From NCBI GenBank assembly GCA_965229355.1, contig OZ245869.1:4092001-4156000 (forward strand): 64,000 bases of DNA, read 5' to 3'. The DNA comes from GCA-2737725 sp965229355. GTDB lineage: Bacteria > Pseudomonadota > Alphaproteobacteria > Rhodospirillales > Rhodospirillaceae. The notes below the pieces were generated by a model that saw nothing but the letters and a program-made list of their open reading frames with translations, ran no database searches and had not been told where the DNA came from. Positions 34,447 through 43,826 of this stretch are shown one piece after another (the stretch's first letter is position 1; each line of letters begins with the position of its first letter). The position numbers and the translations under genes are program-made.

Positions 34447-35277
34447 CTATTGATTCTGGGTCATCAGAACTTGGTTCTGCGCAATCGAAACGGCCACGTC
34501 CAACCGTTCGTTGGGGCCGCCTGTGCGCGAGCCCCGCACCGGGGCAGCACCTAAGTAATCCAGCCCTATAGCCACCCTCACGTGGGCATCCGTGGCTGAA
34601 ATGCCATTGGCCGGATCAAACGCGACCCAGCCGAGATCGGGCACATAGGCTTCAGCCCACGCATGCCCCGCTTCTTGTTGTTGGCTCGCATCGCCGTCGT
34701 TGCGCCACAAGTAGCCGCCCACATAGCGCGCCGGAATTTGTACGGCGCGCGCGCAACTGAGGAAAATATGTGTGAGGTCCTGGCACACACCCGACTTCAG
34801 CGCGAACGCCTCGGCAGCGGTGGTCGTCGCTTGCGTCGGTGTTTTATCAAATCGCATGTCTTTGTAGATACGCAGCAACAGATTATGCAGCGTCGAGAGC
34901 ATGTCGGTGGATTCCATCGACTTCGCATAGGCCAACAGTTCAGGGCTGGGGCGCGTGAGGTCCGTATCACGCAAATAAAGACCCGGCGGAAAGCGTTCCA
35001 CCGCCCCCCGAATCACGCCATTTGTATCAATCGTATCCAGTTCGCCATCAGCCGAAACCGTAAGCGTACTGACCGGCCCATTCAGCGACAATGTATGCAC
35101 TGTATTGCCAAACGCATCTTCGCTGACTTTCAGCTGACCGTCGCAATCCAAATCAATGCGCCACTTACGCACGGTTTGGCCCTGATAATTGCGCGGGGTG
35201 AGGCGCAGCAATTGAATGACGGATTGCGCAGGCGTGTCGTAGGTGTACGTGGTGACGTGGCGAAGATGAATGCGCAT
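34447..35277 (-). CDS. Transglutaminase-like cysteine protease of Anbu operon
   Basis: A 276-residue protein with a transglutaminase N-terminal beta domain (MRIHLRHVTTYTYDTPAQSV, with LRLTPR) and a papain-like catalytic core: GVCQDLTHIF (Cys165), GHAWAEAYVPDLGWVAFDPANG (His and Asp). All three catalytic residues are present. In Anbu loci this protein is thought to act on a peptide or protein product made by the ATP-grasp and alpha-E proteins. It begins 11 nt after the alpha-E gene, so it belongs to the operon. Confidence 0.92.
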   Translation of the reverse strand: MRIHLRHVTTYTYDTPAQSVIQLLRLTPRNYQGQTVRKWRIDLDCDGQLKVSEDAFGNTVHTLSLNGPVSTLTVSADGELDTIDTNGVIRGAVERFPPGLYLRDTDLTRPSPELLAYAKSMESTDMLSTLHNLLLRIYKDMRFDKTPTQATTTAAEAFALKSGVCQDLTHIFLSCARAVQIPARYVGGYLWRNDGDASQQQEAGHAWAEAYVPDLGWVAFDPANGISATDAHVRVAIGLDYLGAAPVRGSRTGGPNERLDVAVSIAQNQVLMTQNQ

Positions 35278-35287
35278 GATGAAAATA

Positions 35288-36229
35288 CTAAATCAAATAC
35301 TGGTCAACAATGGCCGAACCCAACGCGTTGTTCTCGGCCAGAAATGTTTCAATGAATTCGTGCAAACCGATGTCAAAAACTTTGTCGATTTTGGACTGCT
35401 CCAGCTTCAATGCAATGTCTCGCGCCTTACGTTGCGCTGGCCCTTGTCGGCCTGAAGCTTCTGCCAGCTTGTCCAAGCTTTCAACCAACGTTTGGTAGCA
35501 AGCTATTAAAGAGCGCGGCATCTGAGGCTTTAAAATCAGCAGTTCCGCTATCAACCAGGGCTTTAGATTGTCCCGGTACACCCAATGGTAGGCCGTCAGC
35601 GAGTTGACGGCACGCAAGATAGACGCCCACTGCTCGTAGTCCAAACCGCCGCCAATGGTGGAGTTTTCAGGAAGTAACACGTGATACTTCACGTCCAGAA
35701 TACGCGCGGTGTTGTCAGCACGCTCAACGTATGTGCCCAACCGCGAGAACCAGTATCCTTCATCGCGTAACATGGTGCGGTGCGCCGAACCATCGAAGCG
35801 CAGCGAAACATCTTTCACCCACTCTAAAAACAGCGAGCGTTCACGCTGTACCAGCGCATTGAAATCCATCGCCTGCAAATCAAGCCACGCGCCGTTGATG
35901 GTTTCCCACATCGTTGACGTCAGTGCGGTGCGGATTGAGCGCGCGTTAAACCGCGCGGTGTCCAAACATTGCTTGATAGACGATGAGTTTTTGTCGGAAA
36001 ACGCCAGGAATTCCGTCACCGTTTGTGCGTTAGCTTCGCTGTAAATTTTATCGAACGCGTCAGAGCAACCTGTTGAAATCAGCGCGCTGCGCCATTCGTT
36101 GGTGCCGCCGTCACCTGCGCCCGGCAGATGCGACAACCGTGTGGCCACTTCCAAAATGCGCGCGACGTAATCCGCGCGTTCCAAGTAGCGTGAGAGCCAA
36201 TACAAACTATCGGCGGTGCGACTTAACAT
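35288..36229 (-). CDS. Alpha-E domain protein (DUF403) of Anbu operon
   Basis: A 313-residue, wholly helical protein. It starts MLSRTADSLYWLSRYLERAD, the hallmark of the alpha-E family, and continues with YWFSRLGTYVERADNTARIL (a second copy of the same motif, near residues 160-180) and NSLTAYHWVYR. The biochemical role is unknown. It always accompanies circularly permuted ATP-grasp enzymes and has been proposed to assist peptide-bond or tag synthesis. It is placed between the ATP-grasp gene (13 nt upstream) and the transglutaminase gene. Confidence 0.92.
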   Translation of the reverse strand: MLSRTADSLYWLSRYLERADYVARILEVATRLSHLPGAGDGGTNEWRSALISTGCSDAFDKIYSEANAQTVTEFLAFSDKNSSSIKQCLDTARFNARSIRTALTSTMWETINGAWLDLQAMDFNALVQRERSLFLEWVKDVSLRFDGSAHRTMLRDEGYWFSRLGTYVERADNTARILDVKYHVLLPENSTIGGGLDYEQWASILRAVNSLTAYHWVYRDNLKPWLIAELLILKPQMPRSLIACYQTLVESLDKLAEASGRQGPAQRKARDIALKLEQSKIDKVFDIGLHEFIETFLAENNALGSAIVDQYLI

Positions 36230-36242
36230 GTGCTGCCCCCGC

Positions 36243-37652
36243 CTATTCCAAAACCCAAGTATCTTTGGTGCCGCCGCCTTGGCTAGAATTCACCACCAAC
36301 GATCCTTCGCGCAAGGCAACACGTGTCAGGCCGCCCGGAACGATGCGAATACCATCAGACCCCGAAAGCACAAAGGGCCGCAAATCGACGTGACGCGGAG
36401 CAATGCCGTTGTCCACAAACGTCGGGCATGTAGAGAGCGCCAATGTCGGCTGCGCGATATAATTGCTGGGATTAGCTTTCAAGCGGTCGCGGAACTCGTC
36501 AATCTGCGCCATCGTCGCATGGGGCCCGACCAACATGCCGTACCCGCCCGAGCCATGCACTTCTTTCACCACCAACTCATGCAGATGATCCAGCACGTAT
36601 TTCAAATCATCAGCGTAGCGGCAGCGCCACGTCTGCACGTTTTTTAAAATCGCGTCTTCACCGAAATAGAACTTCGTCAGTTCGGGCATGTACGAATAAA
36701 TAACTTTATCGTCGGCGGCACCTGTTCCCACTGCATTCGCCAACGTCACGTTGCCAGCTTGGTAAGCGGCAAATAGCCCCGGCACGCCCAATGTTGAATC
36801 CGGCTTGAACGACAACGGATCAATAAATTCGTCATCAATACGCCGATAGATCACATCGACCCGGCGCGGCCCTTGGGTGGTGCGCATATACACAATCTCA
36901 TCACGCACAAACAGATCGCGCCCCTCCACCAATTCCACGCCCATTTTATCGGCTAAAAATGAGTGTTCGTAATACGCCGAGTTAAATTGCCCCGGCGTCA
37001 TCAGCGCGACTGTGGGCTCGCGGCTATGACGACGCGGCGCGACTGAGCGCAATGAAGCAAGCAGTTGATCGGGGTAATTCTCAATCGGTGCCACACGGTG
37101 CGTATCCACCAGCTCGGGCACCAAGCGCATCGAAACATCGCGGCTGTGCAGCATGTATGACACGCCTGACGGTGTGCGGGCGTTGTCTTCAAGGACATAA
37201 AAAGTATCAGGGTCGATGCGCACAACATCGATACCTGCGATGTGCACATAAATACCGTGCGGCACCTCAACGCCCATCATCTCGGGACGGAACGCTGGGT
37301 TTTGCCACACCAATTCTTGCGGGACGATGCCCGCTTTCAAACACTCACCGGGCCCGTAAATATCGGCCAAATAGCGGTTAAGCGTGCGGACACGTTGCTC
37401 CAAACCTTTAGCGAGAATGTCCCATTCACGGCGCGCCAGTACACGCGGCACAATATCGTGCGGAATAATGCGCTCGCTGCCTTGCAGGTCGCCATACACG
37501 GCAAAGGTGATGCCGCCGCGCCGATACAACAGTTCGGCTTCTTTGCCACGCGCGCGCAGAGTCTCAGCAGGTGTATCTTGCAGCCATTGGGCCACGCCCG
37601 TGTAAGGCGTGCGAACACCGCCCTCGGGCAAATTCATCTCATCAAAAGCCAT
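36243..37652 (-). CDS. Circularly permuted ATP-grasp enzyme of Anbu operon
   Basis: A 469-residue protein of the DUF404/DUF407 type, a circularly permuted ATP-grasp ligase. Recognisable parts are YRRGGITFAVYGDLQGSERI, the long segment LNRYLADIYGPGECLKAGIV, YVLEDNARTPSGVSYML, RVDVIYRRIDDEFIDPLSF and, near the C-terminus, VVKEVHGSGGYGMLVGP. It probably forms an ATP-dependent amide bond, but substrates are unknown. It is the first gene of the Anbu operon; a 15-bp tandem repeat lies 17-47 nt upstream of its start. Confidence 0.92.
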   Translation of the reverse strand: MAFDEMNLPEGGVRTPYTGVAQWLQDTPAETLRARGKEAELLYRRGGITFAVYGDLQGSERIIPHDIVPRVLARREWDILAKGLEQRVRTLNRYLADIYGPGECLKAGIVPQELVWQNPAFRPEMMGVEVPHGIYVHIAGIDVVRIDPDTFYVLEDNARTPSGVSYMLHSRDVSMRLVPELVDTHRVAPIENYPDQLLASLRSVAPRRHSREPTVALMTPGQFNSAYYEHSFLADKMGVELVEGRDLFVRDEIVYMRTTQGPRRVDVIYRRIDDEFIDPLSFKPDSTLGVPGLFAAYQAGNVTLANAVGTGAADDKVIYSYMPELTKFYFGEDAILKNVQTWRCRYADDLKYVLDHLHELVVKEVHGSGGYGMLVGPHATMAQIDEFRDRLKANPSNYIAQPTLALSTCPTFVDNGIAPRHVDLRPFVLSGSDGIRIVPGGLTRVALREGSLVVNSSQGGGTKDTWVLE

Positions 37653-37669
37653 GCGTACGTGCCGCCCCT

Positions 37670-37699
37670 ATATACTCAGTCGCGATATACTCGGTCGCG
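37670..37699 (-). promoter_or_regulatory. Tandem 15-bp repeat upstream of Anbu operon
   Basis: ATATACTCAGTCGCG is followed directly by ATATACTCGGTCGCG, one mismatch in 15. The block lies 17-47 nt before the first gene's start and includes TATA-like words that could be a -10. It looks like a pair of operator sites or a repeat-regulated promoter. Confidence 0.55.
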
Positions 37700-37841
37700 A
37701 TCGTAACGGTCAGTCGCTGCTCCAATCCCCGCATTGAGTGTAGGAGGAGTTCAGGGGCAAATGCAAAGGTTGCGAGGTACATACAGCGCATTTTGAGGTA
37801 AAGTGGCTTCAGAAATCGCTGATGAAAATCGGAAGTTTGAA

Positions 37842-38099
37842 ATGACGAGCTCATCTAGTGAAAAGTGGTTTGGTCCACGCCTGTACGGTTACGGCGTTAC
37901 CCCCATTAACGGTAAAGGTTGGGCGGTCTTTGGCGCGTACCTGTTGTGCATTCTGGCCCTGACATTTGAAACCATCGTCGCATCGATGTCTGGCACACCG
38001 CATCCCATCATCACGTTGGTTTTGATGGGCCTCGCGACAGCTGTGTTTTTGATGGTCGCAGTCAAAAAAGGCCCTGCCTCCTGGCGTGCGTCGCGCTAA
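37842..38099 (+). CDS. Small two-span membrane protein (85 aa)
   Basis: The ATG at 37842 with GGAAG 8 nt upstream is preferred to a GTG 39 nt earlier. The N-terminal 30 residues are soluble (SSEKWFGPRLYGYGVTPING). Two hydrophobic segments follow, about residues 28-47 (WAVFGAYLLCILALTFETIV) and 55-75 (PIITLVLMGLATAVFLMVAV), then a short basic tail. No family is recognised. It is divergent from the Anbu operon and about 310 nt before the giant repeat gene. Confidence 0.65.
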   Translation: MTSSSSEKWFGPRLYGYGVTPINGKGWAVFGAYLLCILALTFETIVASMSGTPHPIITLVLMGLATAVFLMVAVKKGPASWRASR

Positions 38100-38323
38100 C
38101 CATTTCTGGCGTAATCACAGACTCGATCTTAGCCCAACATCTTGTGGTGTGCCTTAGCCGCCGCAGCGCTCGGCAAAAATTGCCGAGCCGACCCGGCAGA
38201 AGTGTCCCCAACCGCCCCAAATCACTCTGAATACGCCGAAATAGGCCTTTTCCTGCGGTACTCACGGCCTTGGGAAACCGCCATTTACCACTCATTAACC
38301 TGTAAACTGTCAGTTGAGAGGGG
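38100..38323. other. Intergenic region upstream of giant repeat gene
   Basis: It holds a 9-bp perfect hairpin (GCTCGGCAA / TTGCCGAGC, 38168-38188) without a T-run, and otherwise nothing gene-like. Sites for a sigma-54 activator would be expected in this 200-bp stretch if the promoter at 38324 is real, but none can be named. Confidence 0.45.
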
Positions 38324-38340
38324 CTGGCATAATTTTTGCG
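38324..38340 (+). promoter_or_regulatory. Sigma-54 (RpoN) promoter candidate
   Basis: CTGGCATAATTTTTGCG matches the -24/-12 consensus, with TGGC and TTGC separated by the required 7 nt. The predicted transcript starts near 38352 and has an ~60-nt leader before the GTG of the giant repeat gene. Confidence 0.65.
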
Positions 38341-38411
38341 TATATAGAGCCAGTTAACCAACCGGTGCGAAGATCGACCGGCTTGATTGCACGGATAAAC
38401 AGGAACTTGCT

Positions 38412-41400
38412 GTGGGTTTATCGATCGGTTCAATGAGCTTGGCGGATATCGCCGGGTTATCGCGTAATCAGATTCAAAGTCTGAATACGGCGGATATGCG
38501 CGCGCTTTCGACCGCGCAGCTCAGTGCATTTACCGTCGAGCAAATCACCTACTTCAGCGGCACACAGCTTGCTTCGCTGAACGTGAAGCAAATGTCGGGC
38601 TTAACGCCTGATCAAATTGCAGTCCTTGAACCCAGCCAAATTCAATTCAGCAGCCAGCAATTGGGCGTGCTGTTGGCCGCGCAAATTCAGGCCTTCACGG
38701 TCGATGACATTGCCTCGCTGAACACGCTGCAAATTCGCGGCCTCACGCCGTTCGAGTTAGCCGCGCTCACGCCTGATCAATTCGCAGCCCTGCTGCCCAC
38801 CCAAATTGGCGCGCTGACACCGACGCAAATTCGCGGCCTGACGACAACCGAAATCACCAGCATGAATGCCACTCAATTGAGTGGCCTGAACCAAGCCCAG
38901 ATCGGCGCGCTGACGAACACGCAACTGAGGGTGCTGAACGAAACCCAAATTGGGTCGATGTCAGTTACGCAATTGGGTGGCTTCCTGCCCGCGCAATTGG
39001 GCCAACTGGATGCCTCTGACTTATCGCTGCTAAACGCCACGCAAATTTCATCGTTGTCGACGCTGCAAATTCGCGGCCTGTCGGCGTCCACCTTCTCGCA
39101 ACTGACGCCAGAGCAGTTTGCGGCCCTGTCATCACCGCAACTGTCGGCCCTGACGGGTGCGCAAATTCGCATGCTGAGCGAAACGCGCATTGCACAACTG
39201 GCGCAATCGCAACTGTCGTCGCTGTCCTCGACGGCCATTGCGGCCCTCACGACCGAGCAGTTTAGCGCCTTGACGGAAACGCAACTGTCCAGCCTGTCGG
39301 TCGTTCAGGTCAGGGGCCTGGTTGCCAGCAACCTCGCCATTCTGTCATCGACACAACTGAATGCATTCTCGGCCACGCAAATGGGCGCACTGACCGTGAC
39401 CCAAATGAAGGGCCTGGCGATTGATGACTTAGAAGGCTTACGCCCCGATCAATTGGCGGCTTTTAGTTCGCTGCAATTGTCCGCCTTAACAGGGACACAA
39501 CTGCGCGCCTTCAGCGACACCCAAGTGGCATCGCTGACAACAACACAGATGAAGGGCATTAGCCCTGGTGGCTTAAAAGCCATGAGCACCACGCAATTGG
39601 CTGGCTTAAGCGTGTCGCAAATTGGCGCGCTGTCGACCCTGCAAGTGCAAGGCCTGACCACCAACGAAATTCAATCGTTCACTACGACCCAAATGAGTGC
39701 GTTGACGGAAAGTCAAATCGCAGCTTTGACGGTCGCTCAATTAAAATCTATGAGCAACGATCAGCTCATGAATTTGGCCAGCACGCAATTTGGCGCGCTG
39801 ACAGGTACCCAGTTGACCTCGCTGACAACAACACAATTTGCTGATCTGACAGCCACGCACATTGCGTCGCTGTCGATTACGCAGGTGAAGGGTTTAAGCA
39901 TCGCCACCATCAAGGCGCTGTCGACGACCCAATTAAATTCGTTCCGCCCCTCTCAGTTGGTTGTGATGTCCACAACCCAAATGAAGGGCCTCACGACCGA
40001 ACATCTGCAAGCATTGACTGATACGCAATTTGGCTACTTCAGCGGCACGCAGTTGGGCGGCCTGACGAACACCCAAATTCAAACCCTAAGCACAACACAA
40101 ATCACCAATCTGACGATCAGCCAGATCAAAGGGTTGACCAGCCAGCAAATCGGCGCGCTGACCTCGACTGAAATTGCCGCGCTGACGAATACGCAAATTG
40201 CATCGTTCAGCACAACCCAAGTCAAAGGCATTGAGTCCTCGGATCTTGCTGTAATGACGCCTGCTCAGTTGGCGATGCTAGATGCCACCCAAATGGGTGC
40301 GTTGACAGCGATGCAAATTCAAGGCCTGACGACGACGCAAGTCGCAGCACTGACGAGCGATCAATTGAACGGCTTGTCCACCACGGGCATTGCCGCCTTC
40401 ACCACCACGCAAGTTGGCACCTTAAGCGCCACGCAAGTCGGCTCGTTGAACACAACACAAGTCAAAGCGCTGACACCCACTGAAATCAGCACATTGGATA
40501 CCACGCAGCTCAACATTCTGAATGAAACGCAGATCAAGGCGTTGACGGTGGGCCAAGTGCGCGCGCTGAACTCCACACAAGTGGAAGCGCTGGCTGCGAC
40601 CCAATTCTCGGCCCTGACATCAACCCAGATCGGCGCATTGTCGACCTACGGCCTGGCAGGCCTGACGGCGACCGACATTGGCAGCATGACCACCACCCAA
40701 CTGAGCGGCTTGATGGCCGCTGGCTTGGGTGCGCTGACGACCACACAGATGCAAGCGTTGACGCCGGCACAGATTGCCTCGCTGTCGTCGACCGGCATTG
40801 CGGGCATTACAGAAACACAATTCGGCGCGCTGACAGCCACACAAATGTCTGCGCTGAATTCCACCCAAATTGCAGCGCTGAATAATACCGTTGTCGCCGC
40901 CCTCACCTCCACTCAACTGGCCGCGCTGAACAGCACGCAGTTGGCCGCGTTGAACTCGACCCAATTGAGTGCGCTGACCACCACTGAATTGGTGGGCCTG
41001 TCGAGCACACAGATTACCCAACTGACGACGACGCAGTTGAAGGGTTTGACCCCAGGTGCGCTGCAAGCTTTGAACAGCACGCAGCTTGAAGCGCTGAGCT
41101 CGACCCAAATCAACGCGTTAACCGCAGGCGCCATTGCGGGCTTGAAGCCTGATAACATTGCGCACTTAACGACAACGCAATTGTCTGGCTTAGCAGTTGG
41201 CGGCATTGCCGCCCTGACGGAAGAACAGTTCCAAGCGTTAAGCGTCACACAACTGGCCTCGCTGACCACCACCCAAATTCGGTCGATTAGCGCGACGGGT
41301 TTAGGCGTAATGAACGAGACCCAGTTACAAGGCTTGACGACAACACAAGTGGCAGCCCTGACGGCTGCACAAGTCAAGAACCTGACTGAGACACAAATCA

Positions 41401-43754
41401 GTGACTTGGCGACAACCCAAGTCGCGGCCCTGACAGCGGCGCAAATCAGCGCGCTGTCGACACGCGCATTGAATGGCTTTACGGCCACCGACATCGCCTC
41501 GCTAACCGCCAACCAAATGGCTGGTATTTTGGCGACGGGCATTGCCGCCCTTGAAGCTGATCAATTGGGTGCGTTGACTGCCACACAAATTGCGGGCCTG
41601 ACGACAACGCAATTGAAGGGCTTGAACGAAACGCAATTGCCGATGTTGACGGCCACACAATTTAGCGGCTTCACATCGACACAAGTTGCTGCGTTGTCAG
41701 TGACCGCTATTGGCGGCCTGACGGCGGCTCAAATCTCGGCGCTCACCCCGCCGCAATTCGCAGCTCTGACCTCGACACAAGTGAGCGCACTTTCAACGTC
41801 GGCCGTCGCAGGCTTGGCCCCGGCCGATATCGCCGCCTTCACCACCACGCAAATCGCAGGTTTGAAAGAAAAAGCCATCGCGGTGTTGACCACCGAACAC
41901 TTGGCCGCGCTGACCACGCGCCAAATCGCAGCCATCGCCACGGCTGAAATTGATGGCTTAACCGCAAGCCAAATCGGCAGCCTAACGACAACCCAGATGC
42001 TGGCTATGACAGCCACGCAAATCAATTCGCTGTCGACATCAGCGATTGCGGGTTTGACCGCCACAGAATTGGCTGCACTGACCAGCACGCAATTGTTGGG
42101 CATTAGCGCCACAGGCATTGGCGCGCTGACGACCACGCAATTGGCCGCGCTGAACAACACGCAACTCGCGATGTTGACGTCGACGCAAATCAAGGGCCTG
42201 ACCAGCACCGAGTTGGCTGCATTGGCACCGACACAAATGGCAGCCTTGAAGACAACCCAGGTTGCCGCGTTGACGGTCACCGCGCTCGCGGGCTTGGCTT
42301 CAACACAATTGGCCGGTTTGACCGCGCAGCAATTTGCAGCCCTGACATCGAGCCAAACGTGGGGCCTCACATCAACCGCCTTGACGGGCCTGACCTCCAC
42401 ACAATTGGCGGCCATGACAGCGTCGCAATTGAGCGGCTTGTCATCGACGGGCGTGACGGCGCTTTCGACGACACAACTGAGCTATTTGAAGCCGACGCAA
42501 ATCGCATCCCTCTCCGCCATTGGCATGACCGGCTTTACCGATGTTCAGATGGCGTCACTGACGCCGACACAGTTAGCCGCGTTAACGCCGACACAAATTG
42601 GTGCCATCAGCACATCAACGATCGACGACTTAACCGCCGCACAGATCGACGGCCTCACCACCTCGCAATTGGCTGCACTGACAGCGACACAGATTGGCTA
42701 CCTGTCGACCTCGGCCTTGGGCGGCTTGACCACCACCGACATGCAGCAATTGACCTCGGCCCAATTGGCAGGCCTGACAGCAACAGGCGTAAAGGCGTTG
42801 ACCGCCGATCAATTGGGCGCGTTAAAGGCCACACAAATCGCAGCACTGTCCGGCACGGGCATCAGCGGCTTGACCGCCAGCCAAGTGGGCGGCCTGACCA
42901 CAACGCAATTCGCAGCTTTGACACCAACGCAAATTGGCGCGCTATCATCCAGCGGCGTGCAAGGCCTGACATCAACCGAGTTGGCGGCCTTAACACCGAC
43001 ACAGCTCAGCGGCTTTAACACGGCTGGTGTTGCGGCCTTGAACGCCACACAGATCAGCGGCTTAAGCTCAACGCAGATCAAAGCCCTGTCAGCTGTGGGC
43101 ATGAGCGGCCTTAGCGAAACCTTGATTGGCTCCCTCACCCCGGATCAATTCTCGGCGTTGTCAGCCACGCAAATCGCCTCGTTGTCGCAACAAGGCATCC
43201 AAGGTTTGACGACAGGTCAGATGGCCGCACTGACCAACACGCAATTGGGCGCGTTAACCACGACGGAAATTGGCTATCTCTCGACCACTCAGATTGCCGC
43301 GTTGACCACCACACACATCAAGAACTTGTCGTCTGAACAGTTGGGCGCATTAACGCGTATGCAGTTGCGCTACCTGACGATGGATCAGTTGGGTGCATTG
43401 ACGCCAACCCAAATCGGCAGCCTGACCACCGCGCAAATCGCGAACCTGACGACCGAAGAAATTCGCGGCCTGACCACCACGCAATTCGCGGCCTTAAGCT
43501 CGGATCAAATCGGCGCGTTGACGACCACGCAATTCAACAGTCTGACCAACACTGAGATGAACCAACTGACCGAAAATCAGTTGAATGGTTTGTCGACCAC
43601 GCAGATTGGCGGCATCTCAACCACCCAGATCGGCCAACTGACGCCGTTCCAGATTGAATCACTCGCACCGGTTCAAATTGATGCCTTCACCACGACACAG
43701 ATTGCCAGCATGACGCCGGCGCAGGTGGCGGCCCTGCAACTCGCACTCGCGTGA
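38412..43754 (+). CDS. Giant octapeptide-repeat protein (1780 aa)
   Basis: The GTG start at 38412 has AGGAA 8 nt upstream. Almost the whole protein, from about residue 9 to the end, is an 8-residue repeat, consensus L-[TSN]-x-T-Q-[IL]-x-[AGS], about 220 units (for example LTPTQIRG, LNATQISS). I see no cysteine, one tryptophan and very few charges. There is no signal peptide, anchor, RTX motif or LPxTG. The C-terminus (MTPAQVAALQLALA) is just more repeat. Octads that follow one ending in KG, RG or QG often lose the TQ core (LTPFELAA, LSASTFSQ, IESSDLAV), giving a higher-order module. A solenoid or fibrous surface, matrix or appendage protein is inferred; no family is recognised. Confidence 0.9.
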   Translation: MGLSIGSMSLADIAGLSRNQIQSLNTADMRALSTAQLSAFTVEQITYFSGTQLASLNVKQMSGLTPDQIAVLEPSQIQFSSQQLGVLLAAQIQAFTVDDIASLNTLQIRGLTPFELAALTPDQFAALLPTQIGALTPTQIRGLTTTEITSMNATQLSGLNQAQIGALTNTQLRVLNETQIGSMSVTQLGGFLPAQLGQLDASDLSLLNATQISSLSTLQIRGLSASTFSQLTPEQFAALSSPQLSALTGAQIRMLSETRIAQLAQSQLSSLSSTAIAALTTEQFSALTETQLSSLSVVQVRGLVASNLAILSSTQLNAFSATQMGALTVTQMKGLAIDDLEGLRPDQLAAFSSLQLSALTGTQLRAFSDTQVASLTTTQMKGISPGGLKAMSTTQLAGLSVSQIGALSTLQVQGLTTNEIQSFTTTQMSALTESQIAALTVAQLKSMSNDQLMNLASTQFGALTGTQLTSLTTTQFADLTATHIASLSITQVKGLSIATIKALSTTQLNSFRPSQLVVMSTTQMKGLTTEHLQALTDTQFGYFSGTQLGGLTNTQIQTLSTTQITNLTISQIKGLTSQQIGALTSTEIAALTNTQIASFSTTQVKGIESSDLAVMTPAQLAMLDATQMGALTAMQIQGLTTTQVAALTSDQLNGLSTTGIAAFTTTQVGTLSATQVGSLNTTQVKALTPTEISTLDTTQLNILNETQIKALTVGQVRALNSTQVEALAATQFSALTSTQIGALSTYGLAGLTATDIGSMTTTQLSGLMAAGLGALTTTQMQALTPAQIASLSSTGIAGITETQFGALTATQMSALNSTQIAALNNTVVAALTSTQLAALNSTQLAALNSTQLSALTTTELVGLSSTQITQLTTTQLKGLTPGALQALNSTQLEALSSTQINALTAGAIAGLKPDNIAHLTTTQLSGLAVGGIAALTEEQFQALSVTQLASLTTTQIRSISATGLGVMNETQLQGLTTTQVAALTAAQVKNLTETQISDLATTQVAALTAAQISALSTRALNGFTATDIASLTANQMAGILATGIAALEADQLGALTATQIAGLTTTQLKGLNETQLPMLTATQFSGFTSTQVAALSVTAIGGLTAAQISALTPPQFAALTSTQVSALSTSAVAGLAPADIAAFTTTQIAGLKEKAIAVLTTEHLAALTTRQIAAIATAEIDGLTASQIGSLTTTQMLAMTATQINSLSTSAIAGLTATELAALTSTQLLGISATGIGALTTTQLAALNNTQLAMLTSTQIKGLTSTELAALAPTQMAALKTTQVAALTVTALAGLASTQLAGLTAQQFAALTSSQTWGLTSTALTGLTSTQLAAMTASQLSGLSSTGVTALSTTQLSYLKPTQIASLSAIGMTGFTDVQMASLTPTQLAALTPTQIGAISTSTIDDLTAAQIDGLTTSQLAALTATQIGYLSTSALGGLTTTDMQQLTSAQLAGLTATGVKALTADQLGALKATQIAALSGTGISGLTASQVGGLTTTQFAALTPTQIGALSSSGVQGLTSTELAALTPTQLSGFNTAGVAALNATQISGLSSTQIKALSAVGMSGLSETLIGSLTPDQFSALSATQIASLSQQGIQGLTTGQMAALTNTQLGALTTTEIGYLSTTQIAALTTTHIKNLSSEQLGALTRMQLRYLTMDQLGALTPTQIGSLTTAQIANLTTEEIRGLTTTQFAALSSDQIGALTTTQFNSLTNTEMNQLTENQLNGLSTTQIGGISTTQIGQLTPFQIESLAPVQIDAFTTTQIASMTPAQVAALQLALA

Positions 43755-43792
43755 TAAGTACGGGCACTAATCTACGTAATCCCCGCAATCCC

Positions 43793-43817
43793 CCTGCAAA
43801 TGTCCTGCATTTACAGG
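43793..43817. repeat. Inverted repeat after giant gene
   Basis: Arms CCTGCAAATG and CATTTACAGG (9 of 10 pairs) around TCCTG. It uses the same words as the repeat at 6069-6093. It lies between two convergent genes and may help end both transcripts. Confidence 0.5.
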
Positions 43818-43826
43818 CGGAGCAGG

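Noticed and set aside
38168..38188. Hairpin GCTCGGCAA/TTGCCGAGC as terminator of the 37842 gene
   Set aside because: No T-run follows and it lies 69 nt after the stop codon; left as a structure of unknown role.
40913..42415. Long open frames antisense to the giant repeat gene
   Set aside because: They arise from the repeated codon pattern of the sense gene, have Val/Ala/Cys-rich repetitive products and no ribosome binding sites.
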